The position numbers were made by a program, and so were the translations under genes. Positions 1 to 6,035 of a stretch of 12,616 nt of DNA are shown here, one piece after another. How positions within the stretch are numbered: the first letter of the stretch is position 1; each line of letters starts with the position of its first letter. Source of the stretch: Spirochaetota bacterium (lineage in GTDB: Bacteria > Spirochaetota > UBA4802 > UBA5550). The notes beneath the pieces are model-generated. The model was not told the origin of the DNA. It saw only the letters and a program-made list of their open reading frames with translations, and ran no database searches. The stretch covers positions 1-12,616 of the forward strand of contig JAKJGD010000016.1 in the NCBI GenBank assembly GCA_022704585.1, in the 5' to 3' direction.

Positions 1-55
1 AGTAGGCAAGAATGGGTGCGAGATCAGGTTCCTGGTGCAGTGAAATTATTTCCAT
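1..55 (-). CDS. Start of an unrecognised gene, truncated at the left edge
   Basis: Only the first 18 codons are inside the window, reading MEIISLHQEPDLAPILAY from the ATG at 55-53 on the minus strand. The start is supported by an AGGGG ribosome-binding site seven bases upstream and by a promoter-like element further back (78-106). The peptide is too short to assign a family. A 'MEI-x-L...DL..IL' beginning is common in GNAT acetyltransferases, but that is only a guess. The gene is divergent from the LysM-like gene at 373. Confidence 0.5.
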   Translation of the reverse strand, partial: MEIISLHQEPDLAPILAY

Positions 56-77
56 GTCGTTTCCCCTGGTGGCTCAT

Positions 78-106
78 TTTCTACACAATCAGAACCATAT
101 TGTCAA
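78..106 (-). promoter_or_regulatory. Sigma70-type promoter for the left-edge gene
   Basis: On the minus strand, a perfect TTGACA (-35, plus-strand 101-106) is followed after exactly 17 bases by TAGAAA (-10, plus-strand 78-83; four of six consensus bases). It lies just upstream of the SD and ATG at 53-55, which fits a short leader. It is a motif match only; no transcript evidence is available. Confidence 0.5.
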
Positions 107-281
107 ATCAATTATGATTTTTTCCGTATGTCATTACGAGCATACCTGTTCGGTTTACAAACACCTGCGGTTTTCTGGATGACATCTTATTCCATATGAC
201 CGCAGTGACAATTTCATATCATACGTCCTTCTATAAACATATCCTCTCTAAATGAAATAATTCTATTTGCGGCATTGCTGC
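107..281. other. AT-rich spacer between two divergent promoters
   Basis: The gene-free stretch from 56 to 372 is 317 bases long. Apart from the two promoter-like elements facing outwards (78-106 minus, 282-310 plus) and the two leaders, I see no open frame with a ribosome-binding site, no strong hairpin and no repeat. It is best read as the regulatory space between two divergent genes. Confidence 0.5.
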
Positions 282-310
282 TTGACAATTAAAGGGCCCT
301 GTGATATATC
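282..310 (+). promoter_or_regulatory. Sigma70-type promoter for the LysM-like gene
   Basis: A perfect TTGACA at 282-287 and TATATC at 305-310 (four of six consensus bases) are separated by 17 bases. Transcription would begin near 317, leaving a leader of about 55 bases before the ATG at 373. This placement also argues against the longer frame that opens at 301, because its first codon would sit inside the promoter. Confidence 0.55.
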
Positions 311-372
311 ATTATACGTCGAGTTATTTCATCAAACCACTTCTGATGCCGACTAAAACAGGGGGAATTATC

Positions 373-1221
373 ATGGCGACCTATTATAAAAAAATCAAAG
401 GCAAAAACTACGACGGCAATCTGATAAAGAAAGCAGACCGCTCGGTGAAAGGCCGGGGCGACGGGCGGATATCGCTTACCGATGCTAAAGCCCTTCTTAA
501 AACCGTGAAGGACTCTGACAATTATTCTGACATTGAAAAAGCGACCATGCGGCATATCCGGGACAACTATGACTTCACCCCGGAAGCAGACCGTTGGTTC
601 CGCAGCCAGGTCCGCTCATGGGCAGCATCGAAAACTTCGTCCATGCCTGCTGCCAGAAAGAAGGCGGCCGGGAAAAAAGGCGCCAGGAAGCCGTCACGAT
701 CCAAAAAAGCGCCGGTACGTCGCAAGCAGACGCTCGAGCAGGAATATATCGCGCCGCCGTCTGAGCTGATCGAACGCGAACCGATTAGCAAAGGGAAAAC
801 CCGGTCCAAAGCCCCGTTCATTATCCTCCTGCTCCTGATAGCCGCCGTTCTCGGCCTGTTCCTCTGCCCGAAAAGCAAGCAATGGATAAAGAGCAAGATG
901 GAAACATCAACCCCGACCGCTGAAACTGCCGTGAAGCCGGTCGAGCAGACAGCCCCGCCCGTTGCGCCTGAAGCAGTCCAACCGGAAAAGAAAGCCGAGC
1001 CCCCGGCACAGATCAAGCCGGTAACGCCCCCCGTGGAAGAAGGGGATTACTATGTCGTGCAGGTCCATGAAGGCCTGGTGAACATCGCCGAGAAAGAGCT
1101 GGGCGATTACAAGAAATGGGTGGATATTTACCGGCTCAACATGGCCACCATCCCGAGGACCCTCATGCTATACACCGGCCAGAAACTGAAGATGCCGGAA
1201 GGGTGGAAAGCAAAGAAATAG
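373..1221 (+). CDS. Inner-membrane-anchored protein with a C-terminal LysM-like domain
   Basis: The 282-residue product probably spans the inner membrane and contacts peptidoglycan. Residues 1-88 form a compact, aromatic-rich domain of unknown function with a degenerate EF-hand-like loop (GDGRISLTD, 29-37). Residues 94-118 are a Lys/Arg/Ala/Pro tract resembling the tail of a basic nucleic-acid-binding protein. One hydrophobic segment follows (about 148-164), then a Pro/Ala/Glu-rich linker (about 178-222). Residues 226-274 resemble LysM, with YYVVQVHEGL at the start, a W-x-DIY-x-LN core and GQKLKMP at the end. The positive-inside rule puts the N-terminal part in the cytoplasm and the LysM-like part in the periplasm. 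The ATG at 373 is preferred because GGGGGAA lies seven bases upstream. LysM membership is fairly convincing by pattern; the N-terminal domain is not assigned. Confidence 0.8.
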   Translation: MATYYKKIKGKNYDGNLIKKADRSVKGRGDGRISLTDAKALLKTVKDSDNYSDIEKATMRHIRDNYDFTPEADRWFRSQVRSWAASKTSSMPAARKKAAGKKGARKPSRSKKAPVRRKQTLEQEYIAPPSELIEREPISKGKTRSKAPFIILLLLIAAVLGLFLCPKSKQWIKSKMETSTPTAETAVKPVEQTAPPVAPEAVQPEKKAEPPAQIKPVTPPVEEGDYYVVQVHEGLVNIAEKELGDYKKWVDIYRLNMATIPRTLMLYTGQKLKMPEGWKAKK

Positions 1222-1244
1222 CGAAACTTGGTGCGGTTAACCGG

Positions 1245-1290
1245 AAAGTGCCGGAACCCCGAGAAAGGGCCCGGCACTTTTTTTATCTAT
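1245..1290 (+). terminator. Intrinsic terminator of the LysM-like gene
   Basis: A perfect 10-bp stem (AAAGTGCCGG at 1245-1254 with CCGGCACTTT at 1271-1280) encloses a 16-base loop that can pair further through CCC/GGG. It is followed by a run of T with a second T run at 1291-1296. It sits 23 bases after the stop at 1221. The minus-strand gene ends at 1287; in that direction the hairpin has only three T before CC, so termination that way is likely weaker. Confidence 0.85.
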
Positions 1291-2567
1291 TTTTTTATCT
1301 GCTCGAGAAAGGCCTGTACCCGGGTCCGTATCTGTTCAGTGTCACCCGCGCTGTAATCCGTATCGATCCGCAATACCGGCGTCCCGTTCTTTTTCAGCTC
1401 GTCCGCTATAACACCGCCCTCGATCTGGTACGGCTGGCAATATTGCAGCGTGTAGTCGATCACGCCCTGTGCGTTATACTGCTCGCTCATCTCCCGGATC
1501 CGCCCGAGCCTCGTGGGATTGGGGGTGAATACCGCGCAATGAATGTCAAAATACCGGTTCGTGATCCGGTCGATCATCTCGTCAACGGTTTTCCCCGACT
1601 CCTCGGTAAGTTGATGGTGTCCGCGCTCGCCGGTGCAGAGTTCCTCTCCGACGATAACCGCCCCGCTCGTCTCAACGATGCCGGGCACCTTCCAGTTGGG
1701 TACTGCCATGGGGCACCCGGAAACGAGAACACGCGGCGTGCCGGCCGGGACAGCGCCCTGTTTTTTCTTAACGCGCTCCTCGAGCTCGTCCGCGATCTTG
1801 TTAACCGATTCCGTAAATCGGACCGGGTCGTCGTAGAAAAAGACCTGGTTGATGAGCAGCGCGTCCAACCCGGAAATCGGCGCGGGGTCAGCAGACCTGA
1901 GTGCCATGACCCGGTTGACCGCCTTCCGCTTCGCATTCACGATCGCGATCCCATTCTTCAATGAATTCGCCGTGATTTTTTTACCGCTTATCTCCTCGAG
2001 CTTTTTCGCGAGTGCCGCGTACTCGGCCCTGAGGAGGCCCCTGCCCGTTTCGCTTTTCATCTGGGGCAGATCAATGACATAGAAAGAAGGAATGATGCCC
2101 TTCATGATCTCGTACGCCTTCTTCTTGCCGTCGCAGGTGTTCTCGCCCACGATAATATCGCTCGCCTCGACGTAAGGGCAGACCCTTGCGAGCTTGAACC
2201 CGAAGGCCGCCTTGATGAGCGAACAGGTAGTGCGGGGGAGGTATTTCTCCGCCTGGTCAAACGCGAACTCCGCACCGGCGCAGAGGCCCACCGATACGCC
2301 GTCAACCGCGAGCACGAGCTCTTCCGGCACGTACACGCAGTACGACCCGATCACTTTTCTGCCCTGTTTTTTCGCGTCCATGAGCTCCTTTATCCTGAGC
2401 CCATGAACCTCGCTCATGACGAAATCCAGATACGCCATGCCCGCCGGCCGGTTTTTTTGCGAGAGAAAAGCGGCGCCGTACATTTCGCCCACCGCTTTGA
2501 GTAATGCATCGTGCGTATCAAGGTCAAGTCCCAGCTCCTTCCACATGGGACGATAATCTTCTGCCAT
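1287..2567 (-). CDS. Double-cubane-cluster / 2-hydroxyacyl-CoA dehydratase family protein (HgdB/YjiM type)
   Basis: The 426-residue protein belongs to the family of 2-hydroxyacyl-CoA dehydratase subunits and double-cubane-cluster proteins (DCCP). These oxygen-sensitive iron-sulfur enzymes receive low-potential electrons from a dedicated ATP-driven reductase. Family signs are SYCVYVPEEL (75-84), CSLIKAAFG (115-123), IIVGENTCDG (138-147), VSGCPM (282-287), a second GEELCTGERG (307-316) and a C-terminal LQYCQPYQIEGG (375-385). Candidate cluster ligands are among Cys77, 96, 115, 130, 145, 285, 311, 344 and 377. Single-polypeptide length with full Cys content favours a DCCP/YjiM-like protein over one half of an alpha-beta dehydratase. 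The start has an excellent SD, AAGGAGGATGTC before ATG at 2567. No HgdC-like activator ATPase is in the window. Substrate is unknown; known members of the DCCP group reduce small molecules such as acetylene in vitro. Confidence 0.88.
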   Translation of the reverse strand: MAEDYRPMWKELGLDLDTHDALLKAVGEMYGAAFLSQKNRPAGMAYLDFVMSEVHGLRIKELMDAKKQGRKVIGSYCVYVPEELVLAVDGVSVGLCAGAEFAFDQAEKYLPRTTCSLIKAAFGFKLARVCPYVEASDIIVGENTCDGKKKAYEIMKGIIPSFYVIDLPQMKSETGRGLLRAEYAALAKKLEEISGKKITANSLKNGIAIVNAKRKAVNRVMALRSADPAPISGLDALLINQVFFYDDPVRFTESVNKIADELEERVKKKQGAVPAGTPRVLVSGCPMAVPNWKVPGIVETSGAVIVGEELCTGERGHHQLTEESGKTVDEMIDRITNRYFDIHCAVFTPNPTRLGRIREMSEQYNAQGVIDYTLQYCQPYQIEGGVIADELKKNGTPVLRIDTDYSAGDTEQIRTRVQAFLEQIKK

Positions 2568-2650
2568 GACATCCTCCTTAAAAATATTTTTATATATGTT
2601 TGCAGAAGAGGGTAAAATCTGTCAATAATTAATATTTTAGATACTTAAGA

Positions 2651-2679
2651 TTTATAATTTTAATAATAAAATTATGCAA
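2651..2679 (-). promoter_or_regulatory. Possible promoter for the double-cubane gene
   Basis: On the minus strand, TATAAA (-10, plus-strand 2651-2656) lies 17 bases after TTGCAT (weak -35, 2674-2679), giving a leader of about 77 bases to the ATG at 2567. The spacer is so AT-rich that such matches arise easily. A separate TTGACA at 2620-2625 has no good -10 partner at 16-18 bases. Confidence 0.3.
2654..2675. repeat. AT-rich inverted repeat in the divergent spacer
   Basis: ATAATTTT (2654-2661) and AAAATTAT (2668-2675) are perfect 8-base inverted repeats around AATAAT. They coincide with the spacer and box of the possible double-cubane promoter and lie between two divergent genes, so they could be a repressor site. 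Composition is pure A/T, which lowers the significance. Confidence 0.35.
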
Positions 2680-2735
2680 AAAAGTATTGCGCAAACCCTG
2701 TACAATTATTGAAATCATCATTGAACAATAAGTGT

Positions 2736-2757
2736 CCGGCAATGCCGGCAAGGAGAG
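2736..2757 (+). promoter_or_regulatory. Ribosome-binding site of the SET gene with an adjoining hairpin
   Basis: AAGGAGAG (2750-2757) lies 11 bases before the ATG at 2769, which decides the start. Directly before it, CCGGC (2736-2740) and GCCGG (2744-2748) form a tight five-pair stem with a three-base loop. In-frame ATG at 2742 lies in that loop and has no SD of its own, so it is less likely to be used. A TACAAT box at 2701-2706 may be the -10 of this gene but lacks a recognisable -35. Confidence 0.4.
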
Positions 2758-2768
2758 ATCTGCATCTC

Positions 2769-3263
2769 ATGGAACCAGGCAACCTGATTATACGGGAGAC
2801 CGAAAAGGGGAAGGCCGTATTCGCCGGCAGGAACATCGGGGCGGGAGAGTTCGTGTGCGAGTTTACCGGGCCGCTCGTCTCCATGGCGGAATACCTGAAG
2901 CTCCACGACCCCTCCAACAACCACTACCTCCAGATCGACGACGACCTGTTCATGGGCCCGTCGGGCAACGCAGACGACCTGATAAATCATTCCTGCAACC
3001 CCAACGGGGGGCTCGTATACCGGGACGGCACGGTAAAGTTCATGGCGATCAGGAACATCAAAGAAGGCGAGGAGCTGTCCTTCGATTATTCAACCACGAT
3101 GGACGAGGACGGCTGGGAAATGGATTGCCTGTGCGGAGACCCGGCCTGCCGGAACAAGGTGCGGGACTTCAGACATCTCACGCCGTCTCTGCAGGACAGG
3201 TACATATCGCTGGGCGTGGTCATGCCCTATATCGTCAGGAAACACCGTCAATCACGCCCCTGA
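2769..3263 (+). CDS. SET-domain protein methyltransferase
   Basis: The 164-residue protein is almost entirely a SET domain, which transfers methyl groups from S-adenosylmethionine to protein lysines. The order is canonical: a GKAVFAGRNIGAGEFVCEF opening (14-32), the catalytic/cofactor motif NHSCNPN (73-79), FMAIRNIKEGEELSFDY (91-107), and a post-SET Cys motif C-x-C-x4-C (Cys120, 122, 127) that together with Cys78 would bind zinc in this family. No signal peptide or membrane segment is seen, so it should act in the cytoplasm unless secreted by a specialised system. It is convergent with the agmatinase-family gene, with ten bases between stops, and divergent from the double-cubane gene. Bacterial SET proteins include secreted effectors and housekeeping enzymes; the substrate cannot be told from sequence. 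Confidence 0.88.
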   Translation: MEPGNLIIRETEKGKAVFAGRNIGAGEFVCEFTGPLVSMAEYLKLHDPSNNHYLQIDDDLFMGPSGNADDLINHSCNPNGGLVYRDGTVKFMAIRNIKEGEELSFDYSTTMDEDGWEMDCLCGDPACRNKVRDFRHLTPSLQDRYISLGVVMPYIVRKHRQSRP

Positions 3264-3273
3264 CCGTGGCCCT

Positions 3274-4134
3274 TCATTTTTCTTCCTTGAATACATAGCT
3301 CAACAGGCGGTAGATCAGCTTCGCTGCCAGGTAGTCGCACTGCCTGTTGTACACATTGGGGCAAAGCTCAACGACATCGAATCCAACGACCCGCCGCGTT
3401 TCCGCAACCTTCCGCAACAACTCGATCACGTCGTACCAGAGAAGCCCGCCCGGCTCCGGTGTACCGGTCGCCGGCATGATGGAGACATCGAACCCGTCCA
3501 GGTCGATGGTCACGTACACGGTATCGGTGAGGAGAGAAGCGGCACGTTCGATCCACTCACGGCTGCCGCGGATCTCCTCGGCGTAAAATACGCGGCCCGC
3601 CTCCGCAACCTCCTGCTCGTACGCGTCCATCGCCCGGATTCCGACCTGCACAGAAGGGCAGATTTCCCGCACGCGCGCCATGACGCAGGCGTGGTTATAG
3701 CGCGACCCGTTGAACTCATCCTGGAGATCGGCGTGCGCGTCGATCTGGAGCACCGAGAGCCCGGGATACCGCGCGGCGTGGGCCCGCACCGCACCCACGC
3801 TTACGGAATGCTCACCGCCTATGGTTACCAGGAACTTGCCGGCATTTAGGTGCCGTGCCGCCCGGGATTGGACAGCCTCAACCATGGCTTCGGGAGATGA
3901 TTTTTCGCGTACCGGCGCGTCCGTGTGGATGCCCTTGCGGTACACTTCCGTACCTGTATCAATGTCGTAGAGATACATGGCATTCGATGCTTCGATTATC
4001 GCTGCGGGGCCGCGGTCGGCGCCCTTCTGCCAGGTAGAGGTCCCGTCGTAGGGTACCGGCATCACGACGATAGCCGAGCTGTCGTACGCATCATAGCCTT
4101 CAGGCTTGTCGCCAAATCCCGGTTTTTTCCGCAT
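3274..4134 (-). CDS. speB: Agmatinase (arginase/ureohydrolase family)
   Basis: The 286-residue cytoplasmic enzyme belongs to the dimanganese ureohydrolase family, which splits guanidino compounds to urea plus amine; agmatinase makes putrescine from agmatine. All metal-binding motifs are present: GGEHS (His109), DAHADL (Asp132, His134, Asp136), YNHACVM (147-152) and DLDGFD (Asp211, Asp213, Asp216). The third motif reads DGFDV where many relatives have an Asp-Pro, so substrate choice is less certain than family. Length matches bacterial agmatinases. The ATG at 4134 has GGGGAG eight bases upstream. The gene follows the acyl-CoA synthetase subunit by 138 bases on the same strand with no clear terminator between, so cotranscription is possible. 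No arginine decarboxylase is in the window. Guanidinobutyrase or another ureohydrolase is the alternative. Confidence 0.85.
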   Translation of the reverse strand: MRKKPGFGDKPEGYDAYDSSAIVVMPVPYDGTSTWQKGADRGPAAIIEASNAMYLYDIDTGTEVYRKGIHTDAPVREKSSPEAMVEAVQSRAARHLNAGKFLVTIGGEHSVSVGAVRAHAARYPGLSVLQIDAHADLQDEFNGSRYNHACVMARVREICPSVQVGIRAMDAYEQEVAEAGRVFYAEEIRGSREWIERAASLLTDTVYVTIDLDGFDVSIMPATGTPEPGGLLWYDVIELLRKVAETRRVVGFDVVELCPNVYNRQCDYLAAKLIYRLLSYVFKEEK

Positions 4135-4272
4135 GGTGCTTACTCCCCGGGCAGGGCCATCCGGCGGCCGCTGGTCCCTTCAGTCCGTTGTGTACTTTCC
4201 CTTAAGCAGGGAGGCCCCACGATGGAGCCCCTGTTATAAAAATCAATGCTTTTTCCCGGGGCGCTGCTGCCG

Positions 4273-5742
4273 TCACCCGTTCCCGCGCGTCTGAAGATAC
4301 CTGCTGTAGAGGTACTGTTTGGAAAGGCAGAGGACAGCCATCTCGGGCGTTCTGTACACGATGACCTTGTACTTGCTCCCATCCGGCGAATGCATGGTTT
4401 CATCTTCGGGAAACTTCGCCAGTGACACCGGGTATATCGGCTTGTCATAGGTGTTCATCATCTTCACAATCGTATCGAGGAGCATTTTATCAACGAATGC
4501 CGAACCCTGATTGAATAATTTGATCTCCTCATCGGTGATGAACCCCATGCGATGTGCGGCCTGGATCGGCCGCACGCCGAATTTCGCAGAACCGAGGAGC
4601 CCGAGAACGATGACAGAGTCAAACGCTTCGGAAGCGACCATCAGTTCTATAGCATCGATATACAGCTGGGCGTCCGGCTGGCCGACCAGGTCCACCGGGT
4701 TCGACCTGCTCCAGAAGGGCGGCAGCTTTTTGTCGAGTTTCAGCTTGATGTCCTCAGGCAGGGGCGGCAGCACCAGGCCCCGCTCCTCGCACTCGTCAGC
4801 CGTGATCACGCCCCATCCGCCGCCCAGGGTCACGATGCCGACGCGGTTCCCCTTCGGCAGGGGATAGCCGTCGAAGGCCGCGGACAGCTCGAGCAGCTCC
4901 GTGGGGTTCATGGCCATCATGATGCCGGTCTGGCGCATCACGCTTTCAAAGATCTGGAACGAGCCGGCCATGGCCCCGGTATGCGACGAGGCGGCCTTGC
5001 TTCCGCCCGCCGTCCTGCCTGCCTTCAGCGCGATGACCGGTTTTTTTATCGACGTGCTCTTCGCGATATCGAGAAACTTCCTGCCGTCATCGACCCCCTC
5101 AAGGTACATCAATATTACAGATGTGTTCTTATCGGCATTGAAATATTCGAGATAATCTTCCACTTTCAGCACCGCTTCGTTCCCGGAACCGACGAACTTG
5201 CCTATGCCGAAACCCTCAATTTCGGCCCAGAGCATGATCTGGTTCCCCACGTTACCGCTCTGCGCGATGATTGAAATTCCTCCCGGTTCCGGCCGCGGAT
5301 GCGCGCCGGTACCGTTCAGCTTCCAGTTTATATTCGAGAGCCCCATGGTATTGGGCCCTACGACATTGAGATCGTGCTTTTGTGAATAAGCGATGAGTTT
5401 CTTCTCAAGCTCTATTCCATCGCCGCCGGCCTCGCTGAAACCCGACGATATGACCACGATATTCCGAATCTCTTTTTTAACGCAATCTTCAAGCACGTCC
5501 ATGATCGTTTTTGCCGGGGTCGCTATAAATACCAGGTCGACCCTGCCGGGGATATCGATAAGCGACTTATAGGCCTTCAGGCCGTAAACGGTATCCCTGG
5601 CCGGCGAAACCGGGTACACCTTGCCGGCAAAGCCCCCGTCAAGGATATTGCTCAACACCATGGAGCTCCATTTTAATTTCGTCTCCGTCGCGCCAACGAC
5701 CGCGATACTTTCAGGGTAAAACATCTTATCCAGATTCTTCAT
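4273..5742 (-). CDS. ADP-forming acyl-CoA synthetase, alpha-type subunit
   Basis: The 489-residue protein has the layout of the alpha subunit of NDP-forming acetyl/acyl-CoA synthetases, which interconvert acyl-CoA, ADP and phosphate with acid, CoA and ATP. Residues 1-135 form a CoA-binding Rossmann domain (PESIAVVGAT, VYPVSP, VVISSGFSE, VVGPNTMG). A succinyl-CoA-ligase-like domain follows with QSGNVG (161-166), and SSHTGAMAGS (252-261) holds the expected phosphorylated histidine, His254. GIVTLGGGWGV (302-312) opens the third domain. The ATP-grasp (beta) part found in fused 700-residue relatives is absent, and no separate beta gene is nearby. The frame stays open 67 codons further upstream, but MKNLDKMFYP (ATG at 5742) matches the family start and has AGGTGG just upstream. 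Substrate could be acetate or a longer or aryl acid. Confidence 0.85.
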   Translation of the reverse strand: MKNLDKMFYPESIAVVGATETKLKWSSMVLSNILDGGFAGKVYPVSPARDTVYGLKAYKSLIDIPGRVDLVFIATPAKTIMDVLEDCVKKEIRNIVVISSGFSEAGGDGIELEKKLIAYSQKHDLNVVGPNTMGLSNINWKLNGTGAHPRPEPGGISIIAQSGNVGNQIMLWAEIEGFGIGKFVGSGNEAVLKVEDYLEYFNADKNTSVILMYLEGVDDGRKFLDIAKSTSIKKPVIALKAGRTAGGSKAASSHTGAMAGSFQIFESVMRQTGIMMAMNPTELLELSAAFDGYPLPKGNRVGIVTLGGGWGVITADECEERGLVLPPLPEDIKLKLDKKLPPFWSRSNPVDLVGQPDAQLYIDAIELMVASEAFDSVIVLGLLGSAKFGVRPIQAAHRMGFITDEEIKLFNQGSAFVDKMLLDTIVKMMNTYDKPIYPVSLAKFPEDETMHSPDGSKYKVIVYRTPEMAVLCLSKQYLYSRYLQTRGNG

Positions 5743-5778
5743 TGACCACCTGCAGGTTCCTGAAATCTCATATCTGGC

Positions 5779-5807
5779 AGTAGAGCGGCTTTTGTTTTTC
5801 TTTTCAA
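5779..5807 (-). promoter_or_regulatory. Possible promoter for the acyl-CoA synthetase gene
   Basis: On the minus strand, TTGAAA (plus-strand 5802-5807) and TCTACT (5779-5784; four of six consensus bases) are separated by 17 bases, placing transcription start about 30 bases before the ATG at 5742. If used, it supports the shorter start, since the longer in-frame extension would lie upstream of it. Confidence 0.35.
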
Positions 5808-6035
5808 GCCATTTATCTAAAAAATGACATGTCGGTTCTCTTTCTGTCGCCCGGACTCCCGGCATCGTACAGCAACGAAAGCCCGATACAAGTATATTAC
5901 AAACCTTGATGACATACGTTATCTTTCTATTCGAGGGGGCCATGATCGCAAAGGCGCATGTAACATGAACCGGATAGGCCTCTTCCCCTCCATTTCAGGT
6001 CCGTGTTACCGCCCCGGCACTTTTCACGATATCCT
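5808..6035. other. Spacer between the DUF21-CBS and acyl-CoA synthetase genes
   Basis: The gene-free interval from 5743 to 6035 is about 290 bases. It contains the upstream extension of the synthetase frame, which has no convincing ribosome-binding site or family match, and the possible promoter at 5779-5807. No strong terminator hairpin follows the stop at 6036, so read-through from the DUF21-CBS gene cannot be excluded. Confidence 0.35.

Noticed and set aside
301..372. Longer start of the LysM-like gene from a GTG at 301
   Set aside because: The -10 box lies at 305-310 and no ribosome-binding site precedes 301, whereas the ATG at 373 has one.
1116..1964. Long plus-strand frame of 282 codons
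   Set aside because: It overlaps the end of the LysM-like gene and lies antisense to the double-cubane gene, has no ribosome-binding site, and its residue make-up (Arg/Pro/Asp-rich) is typical of an antisense shadow.
4135..4272. Possible promoter (TATAAC) before the agmatinase-family gene
   Set aside because: No acceptable -35 hexamer at 16-18 bases; the match is no better than chance.
4552..5274. Plus-strand frame of 240 codons
   Set aside because: Antisense to the conserved acyl-CoA synthetase domains, with no start signal and no recognisable motif.
5743..5943. In-frame 67-codon upstream extension of the acyl-CoA synthetase
   Set aside because: The family begins at about MKNLDKMFYPESIAVVG; the extension has no similarity to a domain and a promoter-like element lies inside it.
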